From assembly GCA_026214975.1 (NCBI GenBank), contig JAOBSW010001134.1:248001-312000 (forward strand): a stretch of 64,000 bases of DNA. Reading direction: 5' to 3'. The notes below the pieces were generated by a model that did no database searches, was not told the DNA's origin, and saw only the letters and a list, made by a program, of their open reading frames with translations. This DNA comes from Gentiana macrophylla (lineage: Eukaryota; Streptophyta; Magnoliopsida; Gentianales; Gentianaceae). Within the stretch, counting starts at the first letter, position 1, and the number at the start of each line of letters is the position of its first letter. The position numbers were made by a program, and so were the translations under genes. Of the stretch, positions 21,122 to 32,072 are shown in pieces.

Positions 21122-23313
21122 GAAAGAAAATCGATTTATTAAGGGTGATTAAGGAAAATCATGAAAATTAGGTAATTTTGGGATTTTTCCTATTTAAGGG
21201 AAAATCAACCTAATCACCCCTTAAACTTTTAATCAGATTTTCCACCTCCAAATTGTATTTTGCGTGTGTGAGAGAGAAATTTAGGGCTGAGGGATTTTTC
21301 ATCGATTGCTAAGTCAAATCATAACGGTTTTCAGATCAGAGTCGAGCACCGGAATCGTTGTGAAGAAGGCTTCGTTTTGAAATCAGAAAGTTGGAGTTTT
21401 GTTGAGGTATGTTCAAGCCCTAATTCCTGTTCTTCTTTGATTTTGATGGATTCAAACTCATCAATTCTTAGTTTTTTCTTTTAGAAGCGTGTGATTGAAT
21501 CTAATCTAAGTTTGGATTTATCACACAAGTTTTTCTGCAGAAAGATCAGTTATAGCTGCTGTTTTTCTGAGTTTTGCTGTTGGAATAAGCTTGCTAAAGG
21601 TAAGAAGCTCTTCCTACAATCTAATTGAGGTTTAGAGTAGATTAAATCATGTTTTGATGCTTATTGCATCAAGTTTTAAGCTTAGATGATGTTTGAAGAT
21701 TAAGGATTGTTTAGGATCTTTAAAGTTATATTTTTCTGCTTTTTTTTGCTATATTTAGTGTACAAGATGTTTGGAATCGAGTAGAAATCGTTAAGAGTTG
21801 GAAATCAAGTTTTAGGGTTTTTCTGCTTAGGATGCGTACGCATTGCCCAGCAATGCGCATGCATTCCTGTTACAGGATTGCTTAGGTTAGTTACAGCAGG
21901 ATCAATGCGTATGCATTCAAGGGAATGCGCACGCATTGTTGGTTCAGAGTCATACATGATGCTTTCTGGCTGAGGGATGCGTACGCATTCATAAGAATGC
22001 GCACGCATTGATCAAAAAGAAATTTTAGAATAGTTTCTGGTTTTGGGATGCGTACGCATTGGGCACAAACTCATTGTTTGAACATAGAGTTTTCAGCAGG
22101 TTTTTAAGCAAGGAATGCGTACGCATTCCATAGGGATGCGCATGCATTGCCCTAGAATCCTATATAATGATGTTTTAAGTTATATTTTGAATTTTAAACC
22201 TTGATACATGATCAAATAACACTAATTAAATATGGACAAGCCCCGATTGAGTTTCCGATTCGTTCAGTTAAAACACCGAATGTAATCTTAAAAGGAGTTG
22301 AAGTTCGGATCCATCGGAAGGTCATGAAAGGGCTTGTGCTTTGATGAACTAGAGTTCATCAATGTCTGTGTAATTCATAGGATGTGATGTCTAGATGTCT
22401 AGGTGAGGGAGTAGAGTTGATAAGGTGAGTTTTATTCTGAAAAAACTTAGGTGGCTAGTTAATTCACAATAATAATTACATAAGTGCAGTAAAAGCTAAA
22501 ACGTCATTTATTCTCGGTTAGGCACTCTTTCATATTGGCGATGTGATACGTTCATAAAAGGTGAACAACGCTACTGGCCTTATACGGCTGAAGGCTAGTG
22601 AAGGAAATTCATCGGACGTATACGCATACCGGGGAGACCCCGGAGCTAATCGGTGCTAATCACCGTTAGTTAGCAAGTATATCTTCAGGCTGATGAACGC
22701 CATGCACAGTGTCCTTGAGTAATGATGTAACAAAGATAAGCTAGGCTAGAAACGTATAGTCATGACTTGTCGATGGGCATGGAATGAACCCTAAATTGAG
22801 TCGGTCTCATTAAGACAAATCTTTTAATAATAAACACTAATTAAATTGTAGCTTCTACGTCTTACTTTGTACATTGTACTTACCTCAAATTCATGTTAAT
22901 TTACGTGTTTGGGGGAGAGAAGACGAATAGGTAAATGAAGAGTTCGAGGTGGACTTTGATGACGACATTTGAGGATGCCGGACTTGAAGACCTTGTTTAT
23001 TATTCGTTTATTTACATTTATTTCATACATTTGGATTATTGGAGATAGTAGTTTACTTATAGTACTTTGGAATTCGTACATTTTGGATTCATTGGTTTCA
23101 TTTTCCAATGTAATAATATTACATTTCCTCTTTAGTTCTTGAATTTCTATTCTTGGTCATTTAAAAAAAATTACCCGAGTCTTTTTCTTCCGTTTGCTTT
23201 TATTTTATACGACGTAGTAGAAGCTTCCATGTAATATTATTTATTTAATATTATGCATGTCAAACGTTTCGATTTCCGGATAAGGACTCGGTGTCCGGGA
23301 ACAGGGCGTTACA
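20945..23313 (+). repeat. 5' LTR of RLG-W
   Basis: It starts TAATATTCCGATTTTCGGG (the TG is missing) and ends CAGGGCGTTACA before the primer site. It holds a (TA)n run at about 21062-21118, longer than in the 3' LTR, and the palindrome array at 21831-22148. Confidence 0.92.
21831..22148. repeat. 72-bp-period array of paired palindromes, 5' LTR of RLG-W
   Basis: The 14-bp motifs of type RATGCGYAYGCATT start at 21831/21852, 21904/21924, 21976/21996, 22048/(lost) and 22114/22135. Pairs are 20-21 bp apart. Pair starts are 73, 72, 72 and 66 bp apart; the short step is explained by a small deletion that also removed one motif. Spacers between pairs are unlike each other. Confidence 0.9.
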
Positions 23314-23314
23314 G

Positions 23315-23327
23315 TTGGTATCAGAGA
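23315..23327 (+). promoter_or_regulatory. primer binding site of RLG-W
   Basis: TTGGTATCAGAGA lies one base after the 5' LTR. It is of the initiator tRNA-Met type. Confidence 0.88.
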
Positions 23328-23411
23328 CAAGCTTCTTTTAGGCTTCCTTTCTATTAAGATAAGTTTTCTTTAGACCTCCTAGTAACGTTTTGGTTTTCTT
23401 TGATCATCAGG

Positions 23412-24917
23412 ATGGTGTTCACTAGAACCGGAGTGGGTGCAGAAGCGTCAGGAGTACGTCATGAGAGTCCGACACCAGTCGTAAGAGGCGGTTTTGTGAG
23501 GCAGAATCCTTCACCTCATCCGAGCCCCACTCCACCCCCTCATAATGTGACCCCTACACCACAATCTCAGCAGGGCTTGTCACCATGACCTCATCAGGAG
23601 CAACACCGACAATGGCACGTGGGAAGTTCGGTTCAGTTTTCGTTGGTAAGCGATGTTCCGGTGGGTCTAGTACCGCCACCAGTAAGTTACCCTCCACACC
23701 AACAAACCTTCTACCCTCCACCATGGTACAATTACATTTATGGAGAACCAAGAGAAGCACCTATACGAGTTACTGTAGTAGGAGACATTCCACCACTCAG
23801 CGTACCCCCAGCAACTAGTATTTATCAACCACCAGTGAGCTACCCTCCTCCACCAGTGTTTTCTCATCAGCAGCATCAGACTTTCTACCCTCCTCTAGTG
23901 GGTCACACTCCTCGACCTACTATACCACCTTCACCCCGTTTTGATCACAAACAAGGTTTTGGTTACCCGCCCTACATTTTCCACCAACCCCAGCACCAAC
24001 AGTAAGAAATACCCTATGGATACCCTCCAGTTTATCCATAAGCCTCACCAGTCAGGCCGGCACTTGAGCAAGAACCACCGATTGACTGGTATACGAGGTT
24101 GAGAAGAAACAGGCTTCCGGATTTCTATGGGAATGTGGAACATTCAAAGGCCGAAGAATGGTTAAGAGTCTTCGAAAAGGCTTGCAGGAATATACATGTT
24201 CCTGAATCTGAGATGGCTCAGTTGGCGGTTATTTTCCTTTTAGGTGCAGCTGAAGCTTGGATCGATGCCATACAGAGCAGTAATGGAAAGGTAACAGATT
24301 GGGAAGGCTTTAAGGCCATGTTTTATAAGGAGTATTTTCTAGCAACCGTACAGGCAGACATGGCAAGCCAGTTTTTGAAACTTAAGCAGGGTAATTATAT
24401 GACAGTATCACAGTACACCAACATGTTTAACGAGTAGGGAAGATTCTACCCTGAGTTGATGAAAGTAGAAGAGAGGAAGATGGCCCTTTACAAGGAAGGC
24501 TTAGCCTACCAAACACAGTCTGGTATGCTAGGATTCACAGCCAAGAATATGGCTGAATTGTTGAATAAGGCCTTAGAGGTTGAGACCTTCAGGAAGAAGG
24601 CCACAGTTGTTATTGGGAACAAGAGGAATTTTGGAACAAGCCAAGGTAATAACCGGGGAGCACCGCAACTAAATTTTAAGAAGACAACAACCCCTGCAGC
24701 GAGTAAACCTCCAATCGGAGCACCACTTTGCCCTAAGTGCAATAGGAATCACTCGGGTGAGTGCCGAGTTCATACAAACGGATGTTATCTTTGCAGAGAA
24801 ACGGGACATTTTGCTAAGAACTGTCCCACAAAGGGTCCTACAAGTAATCGAAGCAAGGGAATGGTAGAGGCGGCCCAAGTACCCCAGTGCGAGTGTTTGC
24901 AGTGGATGCTGAGATGA
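23412..24917 (+). pseudogene. gag: gag of RLG-W, broken by stops
   Basis: The likely start is at 23412 (MVFTRTGVGAEASG). A Pro-rich N-terminus (23412-24005) changes frame and ends in stops near 23586 and 24003. The gag helical domain is clear in 24099-24437, with RLPDFYGNVEHSKAEEWL and QLAVIFLLGAAEAWIDAI. After a stop it continues in 24456-24917, with two zinc knuckles, CPKCNRNHSGEC and CYLCRETGHFAKNC, which bind RNA. The protease should follow in frame but RLG-V is inserted after 24958. Confidence 0.88.
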
Positions 24918-24980
24918 CTGAACCAGACGATAACGTTATATCAGGAACCTTTATTGTTTATTGTAATTTATTAGAGTACT

Positions 24981-26275
24981 TGTCACGGATTTTATCTAAG
25001 CAAAATAAACAAGTAATAAAAATAATCCGGTTTACCCCAAGTGTAGGGATCATAGTATAGCGATTAATACCGGAGTCGATCTCAGGGAATCGAGGTTGTT
25101 TAATCTAGTTCTTATTAATTCTTCTAAAATTGTCACTACTATTTATTACTAAACCTAAACTAAAACGGAAAATAAACTGGACAGAGGATTGTCAGTCAAA
25201 AGCCAGGAAGGAAAGTTACGAACTTAACTAATGAAAATAAAATCTATTCTAAAAATTAAAACGAAAATAAAATTCTAACTAAGCAACGAAGAACAAGGCA
25301 CAAAGGTTTTCAATTAATTCAACGACGAACAAGCTATGATCCACCTATCTCACAACTCTAAATTTCTACCCTAGATCGTTTAGTAAAGATTTAGTAAAGA
25401 TGTGGTTCACCTATCAAAGGTATGAATTCCTACTCTCGTAGATAATTCACTTATTAATCTTCTATCTTTCGATCTTAAAGATTAACGCTTCCATAACAAG
25501 GTGTAAGATTTCTCAATCTAGCAACCTAGAGATTCAACCTAATCAACTCTCGTTATTTTAGGTTAAAAGTCCAATCTTTACTACGGTGATCTATGTCTAA
25601 CAACGATTCTCATCAAACGTTAAACATCAATAAGCAACACATCCATTGATTTAAATTGCATAATCAATAAGAACATAATAAAGATACAAACTTTAAATTA
25701 AAACTCACAAAACAATCCAAGATTCGAAATCAAAACGATGCACGATCGGCTTCACAAGGCTTGTTCAAATTGCTTAGCCTCTATTCATCATTGGAATACA
25801 AATCATATAAATAAAAAGGAAGATAAAAAGATGTTTATGATGGTGGGAAAAGGCAGCTAGGGCGCCCCCAAGGGGCCTGGGGCGGCCAGGGATCAAATTG
25901 TGGTGTTTAGGGTTGCAGAAAACGCGTCTATTTATATGTTTTTAGGACGGTTTCAGCAAAGGCGGTGGTTGAACGCCAGTCCAGGGATTCTGGACGCCAG
26001 TCCAGCCTGTGTAAATTCTTCGAGTTGGGCCGAGTCTTCTCAAACGCCCGTTCTATGCATTTTCAAACGCTCGTTCACTAAAAATCTGAACATCCTAATC
26101 CAACTTCTCCTCCTGGACGCCAGTTCGGGTAAAAAGTAGTTATATAAATGTGAAAAGTAGTGCACAAATGTAACATCGGTAGGAAGGAAGGAATCACATT
26201 GATTTTTCAAATTCAGCTCATGCAAGTTACCTGGCCACAAAAACCAACACCAAAAACCTAGACGACACAAGACAA
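24981..26275 (-). repeat. 3' LTR of RLG-V (left copy, shortened)
   Basis: It starts TGTCACGGATTTTATC on the plus strand and matches the right copy until about 26115; after that the two differ, probably because of a deletion. It holds fewer GACGCC-type palindromes than the right copy (25974, 25994, 26040, 26066, 26112). Confidence 0.8.
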
Positions 26276-26282
26276 AACTAGC

Positions 26283-26295
26283 CCCCCCTTATTCA
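26283..26295 (-). promoter_or_regulatory. probable polypurine tract of RLG-V
   Basis: The minus strand reads AATAAGGGGGGGC between the coding region and the left LTR, a few bases from the LTR start. Confidence 0.6.
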
Positions 26296-26698
26296 ACAAA
26301 AACAAAATAATCCAAAATAATAAAAAAAAAACTATTCTTATTATTGGGTTGCCTCCCAACAAGCGCCTTTCTTTAGTGTCTTTGGCTAGACACATGTACT
26401 ATTCAGCCTGGATCAGGCCACTTAATCTTCCTTCCGGCCACTACTTCGTGTAAGCTCTGGTCATTAGTGTGGCTACAGAAACAACATCTCACACATGGGG
26501 TCAGGTTCTTTACCGCTTTCCAAACATTCTTAATTTTCCCCATTCTGAGACTTCTTCTTCTTCAATCTTCTCAGAATTTGTGCCTCCCGTTTAAACTCTT
26601 CCATATCCCAACTACCGGCCCCGAACTTCCTCTACTTTGGACCCACTGCCGTCATTCTCGGAAAACAAATCGGGTGAAAACTCGTCAAACTCATTGAC

Positions 26699-27987
26699 TT
26701 ACGGAGTACCACACGAGGATGTCGAGGAAGTGAACAATCTGAGCTTCTCTTTGGGTTGACCGATATAATGCTTACACCTTTGACCATTCACTCTGAACGG
26801 CTGGTCACCATGACCTCTTAGTTCTAAAACACCTCCAGGAATGATTTGGAGAATTTCAAAGGGACCGGACCATCGTGTCCTCAGCTTACCAGGGAACAGA
26901 TGTAACCTGGAATTGTATAATAAAACTTGTTCCCCAACTTGGAATTCTCTCTTCTTAATCTTGGCGTCATGGAGGAGTTTTGTCTTTTCCTTACTTATCC
27001 TGGCGCTTTCGTAGGCCTGAAGTCTAAATTCGTCTAACTCATGCAACTGTTGCAATCGATGTTTTCCACAAGATTGGGAATCGAAGTTTAAAAACTCCGT
27101 GGCCCAATACGCTCTATGCTCTAACTCGATTGGTAAGTGGCATGTTTTACCATAAACCATTTGATAGGGTGATGTACCCATGGGGGTCTTATAGGCAGTT
27201 CGATATGCCCACAGTGCATCATCCAACTTTCGACTCCAGTCTTTTCTATGACTGTTAACTGTTTTCTCCAGGATCTTCTTTAAACTTTGGTTGCTTCTTT
27301 CAACCTGACCACTAGTCATAGGATGGTATGGTGTGCCAATTTTGTGCCGGACACCATATTTCTCAAGAACTTTTTCTAGTGGCCGGTTGCAGAAGTGTGT
27401 CCCTTCATCACTAATCAAAGCGCGTGGACACCCGAATCTCACGAAGATGTTTTTCTTTAGGAACTTCATGACCGTTTTATGATCATTGTGAGACGTGGCT
27501 TGAGCCTCCACCCATTTCGATACGTAATTTACGCAGAGCAAGATGTATTTATTTCCACAAGATGATGGGAATGGTCCCATAAAGTCGATACCCCATACAT
27601 CAAAGACTTCGCATTCTAGGATGGGTTTCAATGGCATGTCGAAACGCCGTGTCAACGTTCCAGTTCTTTGACACCTATCACAAGCTTGACAGAAAGCTTC
27701 TGTATCTTTAAAGATCGTGGGCCAATAGAAGCCGGATTGAAAGATCTTAGCAACGGTTTCCAAGGACCAAAGTGACCACCGGTAGGTCCAACGTGGCATT
27801 GCTCAATAATATCACGTTGCTCGGATTTCGGAACACATCTTCTCAGCAAACCATCTTTACAAATCTTGAAGAGGTAAGGTTCATCCCAAACGAATGTTTT
27901 CACATTTGAGAAGAATTTATTATTCTCCACGATAAGACAATTCGGATCTAGATCATCTGGAATGTAAGAAGTTGACGATAGAAGCAT
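26699..27987 (-). pseudogene. pol: integrase of RLG-V (Athila-like)
   Basis: Frames 27987-27652 and 27799-26699 together encode a nearly full integrase, with one frameshift near 27770. The zinc-binding HHCC domain has the histidine segment QCHVGPTGGHFGP and then CQACDRCQRTG. The catalytic core has VWGIDFMGPFPSSCG (Asp), ALISDEGTHFCNRPL (Asp) and SGQVERSNQSLKKILEK (Glu), so all three metal-binding residues remain. The C-terminal module has FQVGEQVLLYNSRLHLFPGK and WSGPFEILQI. There is no chromodomain tail, in keeping with the Athila/Tat branch. The enzyme would insert element cDNA into chromosomes. Confidence 0.92.
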
Positions 27988-28049
27988 ACCAAGGATTTTT
28001 AGGAGTGCATTTGTCTAGATGCATAACATTCGGAGAGGAAGGTAAAGGT

Positions 28050-29106
28050 CTATCCCTCGAGTTCTTTCACTTCTTCACCCTTCATTCTAGACATGTGATC
28101 ATCGCCGTTTCCACCTTCCTTACGAAGGAGATCAGCCTCCCGACTTCCACTAAATTCTTTATTTCTCAGGGGATCAGCCACCTGAGTACTCTCATCCAGA
28201 ACAGGAAAACCACTAAGTTGAGTGTCGGACCTTACATTCATAGCACTAGCCTCTTCTCCACCATTGTATGTGGATGCATAGTTAGATTGAAGTGGATTCT
28301 CATAACTTGCATCATAATTTCTATTAGTATTCCATTGGTGAGGTGAATTACCTCCATTGCACTGAGCCTCATAATGGTTTCCACCACAATACGAACATCT
28401 CACTTGAACGTTGTTAAATCCATGTCCGTAAGAATTCTCATCAGTTGAGGGTATACGAGCATCGGATCCAAAGACAGATGAACTTGACACTTCTACTTTT
28501 GGGGGACCACTGAATTGAATGCCGGATCCTAAGTTCATGGCATTGTCGTCTTCTCTATCATAAGGAAGTGTGGGAGCTAGGTCAATGCCTTGGTCTTGAG
28601 CCATTTGCCTGAGCCGTCTCTCAAGATTCTTGAGCGTCTGTTTTGCTCCTCCAATTTAGCTTCAAGATCGTCCGATTGAGAGGGCCTTGATAGTTACGAA
28701 AGTTACGTGGGAAAGATTGGCTAGACTGACTTTGAAACATAGGATCGGGAATGTTACGATTGAACCATTGATTTTGATTGGAAAAATTGATATGTTGGTT
28801 CGATCAAGTTCGGGTTTTGATAGAAATTCGGATTTCGAGAATTGAAACCACGATTCAAAAGCGCTTTGGCTAGAGAGGCGATTATTAAATCTTCGACATC
28901 TGCTGGCCACATGAAGCATTTACTTCAGCGTTCTGTCCACCCATAGGACAGAAACGAGTTGTGTGTCCCTCATTGTCACAATTTTGACATATGACTAGAT
29001 TAAAATTTCCCTGATTATGGGCGGTGTTAACTTGATACGCAGCGGGAAAAAAGCGACACCGCCAACAAAGATGGCCGGTCGACAACATCTTCCATAGAAA
29101 CGACAC
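28050..29106 (-). pseudogene. gag: gag C-terminal fragments of RLG-V
   Basis: Two zinc knuckles mark this as gag: CQNCDNEGHTTRFC near 28985-28940 and CSYCGGNHYEAQC near 28405-28365. The frame 28604-28050 is a low-complexity Ser/Asn/Gly-rich tail. It ends only about 60 bp before the integrase begins, which shows that protease, RT and RNase H have been deleted between them. Confidence 0.8.
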
Positions 29107-30057
29107 TTGTGAGTTACGTAGGAAAAGACAGTGCGATTCATAGGATTAGCGACATTTGAAGAGCTACCATACCATCTGCTTTTGACATGGCGTTACGACT
29201 TTGCTCATCCATGTCCTCAATCCTCGGTATAAGATTGGGTGACCCTTTTTTTTTCGTTTTTTTTTTTTGGAAAGGATGAAGAAGCGAGAAAGAAACGGAA
29301 ACAGAGTAAATCTACCTACGAAAAATTTAAAACAGAAAAACAGGAAAACGAAAAAAAAGGGAGAAAAAAGTGTTGAAATCTTCTAAGCCCAAAATGGAAG
29401 GGAAAACAGCAGATTTTGACCTCGAAAACGGTGTCGAACGGCGTCGGAACGAGCTTTCCGAATTGGGGTCCTGCGCGCCAAACGGACACTCGAGCCAAAA
29501 GTTATGGCCAAAATACTAACGAGTGCTAAAACGATCCCTTTTATCCAAAAGTTCGATCGCTAAAAACGTGGAGTCATATAATTCAACATCATATGTCCCC
29601 GAATCAATGTAGAAACTAGAAAGGATAGAAACAAAAACCTATCTACGAAAAAAAATTCGTGATAAAAATAGAAAAATCAATAAAAACTAGTCAAGACGGG
29701 CGTCCAGATGAGTGGACAGACGTCTGCCTGAAGGTTGAAGTGGATGGGCGTTTGGCAATCCCACGCCTCGTCGGTGAGGATAAAACAAAGCGTAGCTGTC
29801 GATTTCCAGACAGACGGGCGTCCACTAGTCAAGACGCCCGTTTGAGTGCAGAAAAACGGGAAACAGACAGACATAAATAGCAGAAAACTAAAGAGGAGAA
29901 CAGCTAAACCTAGGGAAATTGATAACTATAAAAGTTATCTACGAACAGCCCTATTAACCTAAACTATATTCTACCTATAAAAAAGTTGTAACAAAAATAG
30001 AAAAATTAATAAAACTAGACAACCGTACCGATTCCCCGGCAACGGCGCCAAAAACTT
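29107..30057 (-). other. leader and primer site of RLG-V, with palindromes
   Basis: The primer site lies at about 30033-30053 (minus TTGGCGCCGTTGCCGGGG), five bases inside the right LTR. The leader contains further GACGGGCGTCC-type palindromes at about 29692, 29711, 29741, 29809 and 29830, the same family as in the LTR. No gene is seen; the gag N-terminus is not recognisable. Confidence 0.7.
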
Positions 30058-31700
30058 GTCACGGATTTTATCTAAGCAAAATAAACAAGTAATAAAAATA
30101 ATCCGGTTTACCGCAAGTGCAGGGATCGTAGTATAACAACTAATACCGGAGTCGAATCACAGGGAATCGAGGTTGTTTATCTAGTTAATTAATTCTTCTA
30201 AATTGTCACGACACAAAACGAAACTAAAAAGAATACAATAAACTGGACAGAGGGTTGTCAATCCAAAGCCAGGAAATATGATTACGAACCTAAAATAACT
30301 AATTCTATTCTATAAACTAAAACGAAAATAAAATTCTAAGCTAGCAACGAAGAACAAAGCACAATGATTCTTTCAATTAACTTAACGAGGAACAAGCAAT
30401 GATCCACCTATCTCGCAACTCTCAATTTCTACCCTAGATCGTTTAGTGAAGATTTAATAAAGTTGTGGTTCACCTATCAAAGGTATGAATTCCTACTCTC
30501 GTAGATAATTCGCCTATTAATCTTTCATCTCTCGATCTTAAAGATTAACGCTTCCATATCAAAGGTGTAAGATTTCTCAATCTAGCAACCTAGAAATTTA
30601 ACCAAGCAACTCTCGTTATTTTTAGGTTAAAAATCTAATCTTTAATATGGTGATCTAGGTCTAACAACGATTCTCATCAAACGTTAAACATCAAATAGCA
30701 ACCATCTCTCGATTTAAATTGCATAATCAATAAAGCACATAATAAAGATGCAAACTTTAAATAAAAACTCACAAAACAATCCAAGATTCGAAATCAAAAC
30801 GCTGCACGATCGGCTTCACAATGCTTGTTCAAATTGCTTAGCCTCTATTCATCGTTGGAATACAAATCATATAAATAAAAAGGAAGATAAAAAGATGTTT
30901 ATGATGGTGGGAAAACGCAGCTAGGGCGCCCCCAAGGGGCCTGGGGCGGCCAGGGATCGAATTGTGGTGTTTAGGGTTGAAAAAAACGCGACTATAAATA
31001 GATTTTGAAGTCGGTTTAGGCAATGGCGGCGGCTGGACGCCAGTCCAAGGATTATGGACGCCCGTTTAAAGGGGTGAACGCCCGTCCGATGCCTTTGGAC
31101 GCCAGTTCAGCTGCTTTGAAATCTTCGAGTCGGGCCGAGTCTTCTCAAACGCCCGTCCTATGCAATTCTGAACGCTCGTCCACAAAAAATCTGAACATCC
31201 TGAATCAACTTCTCCTCACGGGCGCTTGATCCACTTCTTACAGACGCCTTGATCCTTGTTGAAACGGAGATAAACGCGCGTTTAGTTCTTCAAGGCTTCC
31301 TTATCTTCACTCCAAGTTCAATATGCATCTTTCTCTCCACTTAATCTTCAGTTGGACATCCTTTAAGCTCATTCATTGCCATGCAAACGCACCTACAAGT
31401 TGATAGAAAAGTGCAAAGTGTAAAACCATACAAAAATCACCAATAAAACCACGTAATTAGCTCGATTTTGCATTTAAACCAATTTCATATGCATTCTCTC
31501 AATAAATCATTTAAACACTTACTTTTCTATAAAAAGTAATAAAACACGAAGGAAATTGCTACGAAATAATATCATATATATCGTAAAAATCACCGTTAAC
31601 AGCTGTTGCAACTGAATATGAGCGATTGGTTGATAATTTGAATAATCATGGTGTGGTCCCGAGCAAAATGCAAATGAATTAAGCCATGTGAAATCTTCAC
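30058..31700 (-). repeat. 5' LTR of RLG-V (right copy), end approximate
   Basis: The inner end TGTCACGG at 30058 is fixed by the neighbouring primer site. It matches 24981-26113 well; beyond 31216 it is unique in this window. Palindromes of type TGGACGCCCGTCCA start at 31034, 31055, 31075, 31096, 31146 and 31169, with weaker ones near 31218, 31240 and 31273. Confidence 0.75.
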
Positions 31701-31717
31701 ATCCTAGGTACAATAAT

Positions 31718-32072
31718 GTTAGACAACTAAGTGGTCACGGCATTGTTTGATACTGGAGCGTCTAATACTTTTGTATCAACTAAGGTAGCTAAGAAGCTTA
31801 ACTTACCAATAGAACCTTTAAGAAACACTTTGGAGATAACAACACCTTTAGGAAGAGTGACTAAGGTAACTAAGTTGATGCCGCAAGTAGATGTTCGAGT
31901 TGGAACGTATCGTTGCAAGAGTGACTTTACGGTTTTGGACTTTTCAGATTTTGATGTGATCCTTGGAATATATTGGCTATCCGAGAATTTTGTCCACTTG
32001 GATTGTAGAGAAAAGAGAGTGACCTTCAAGATACCCGGAGAATCAGATAAGACTTACCAAGGAAATGTTTAA
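31718..32072 (+). pseudogene. pol: aspartic protease of RLG-W
   Basis: It resumes the polyprotein after RLG-V. The active site is intact as VTALFDTGASNTFVS, and the second conserved part is VLDFSDFDVILGI. The frame runs to a stop at 32070, just before the RT frame, which begins with the next codon. The N-terminal strand of the domain lies before RLG-V, so the gene is split. Confidence 0.9.

Larger units (their letters stand above)
24959..31717 (-). mobile_element. RLG-V, Athila-like Ty3/gypsy element, internally deleted
   Basis: It separates the gag end (VISGTFIV, up to 24958) from the protease start (31718) of RLG-W. LTR-like repeats occur at 24981-26275 and from 30058 to about 31700. On the minus strand the order is right LTR, primer site TTGGCGCCGTTGCCGGGG (complementary to plant tRNA-Asp and typical of Athila elements), leader, part of gag, integrase, purine tract, left LTR. 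Protease, RT and RNase H are missing. The exact outer ends are uncertain: 22 bp on the left and some bases on the right do not belong to the repeated LTR, and no clean target duplication is found. Confidence 0.85.

Noticed and set aside
21831..22148. CRISPR-like look of regularly spaced repeats in the RLG-W LTR.
   Set aside because: The repeats are paired palindromes within a plant LTR and present in both LTRs; there are no spacers of constant size, no leader and no cas genes.
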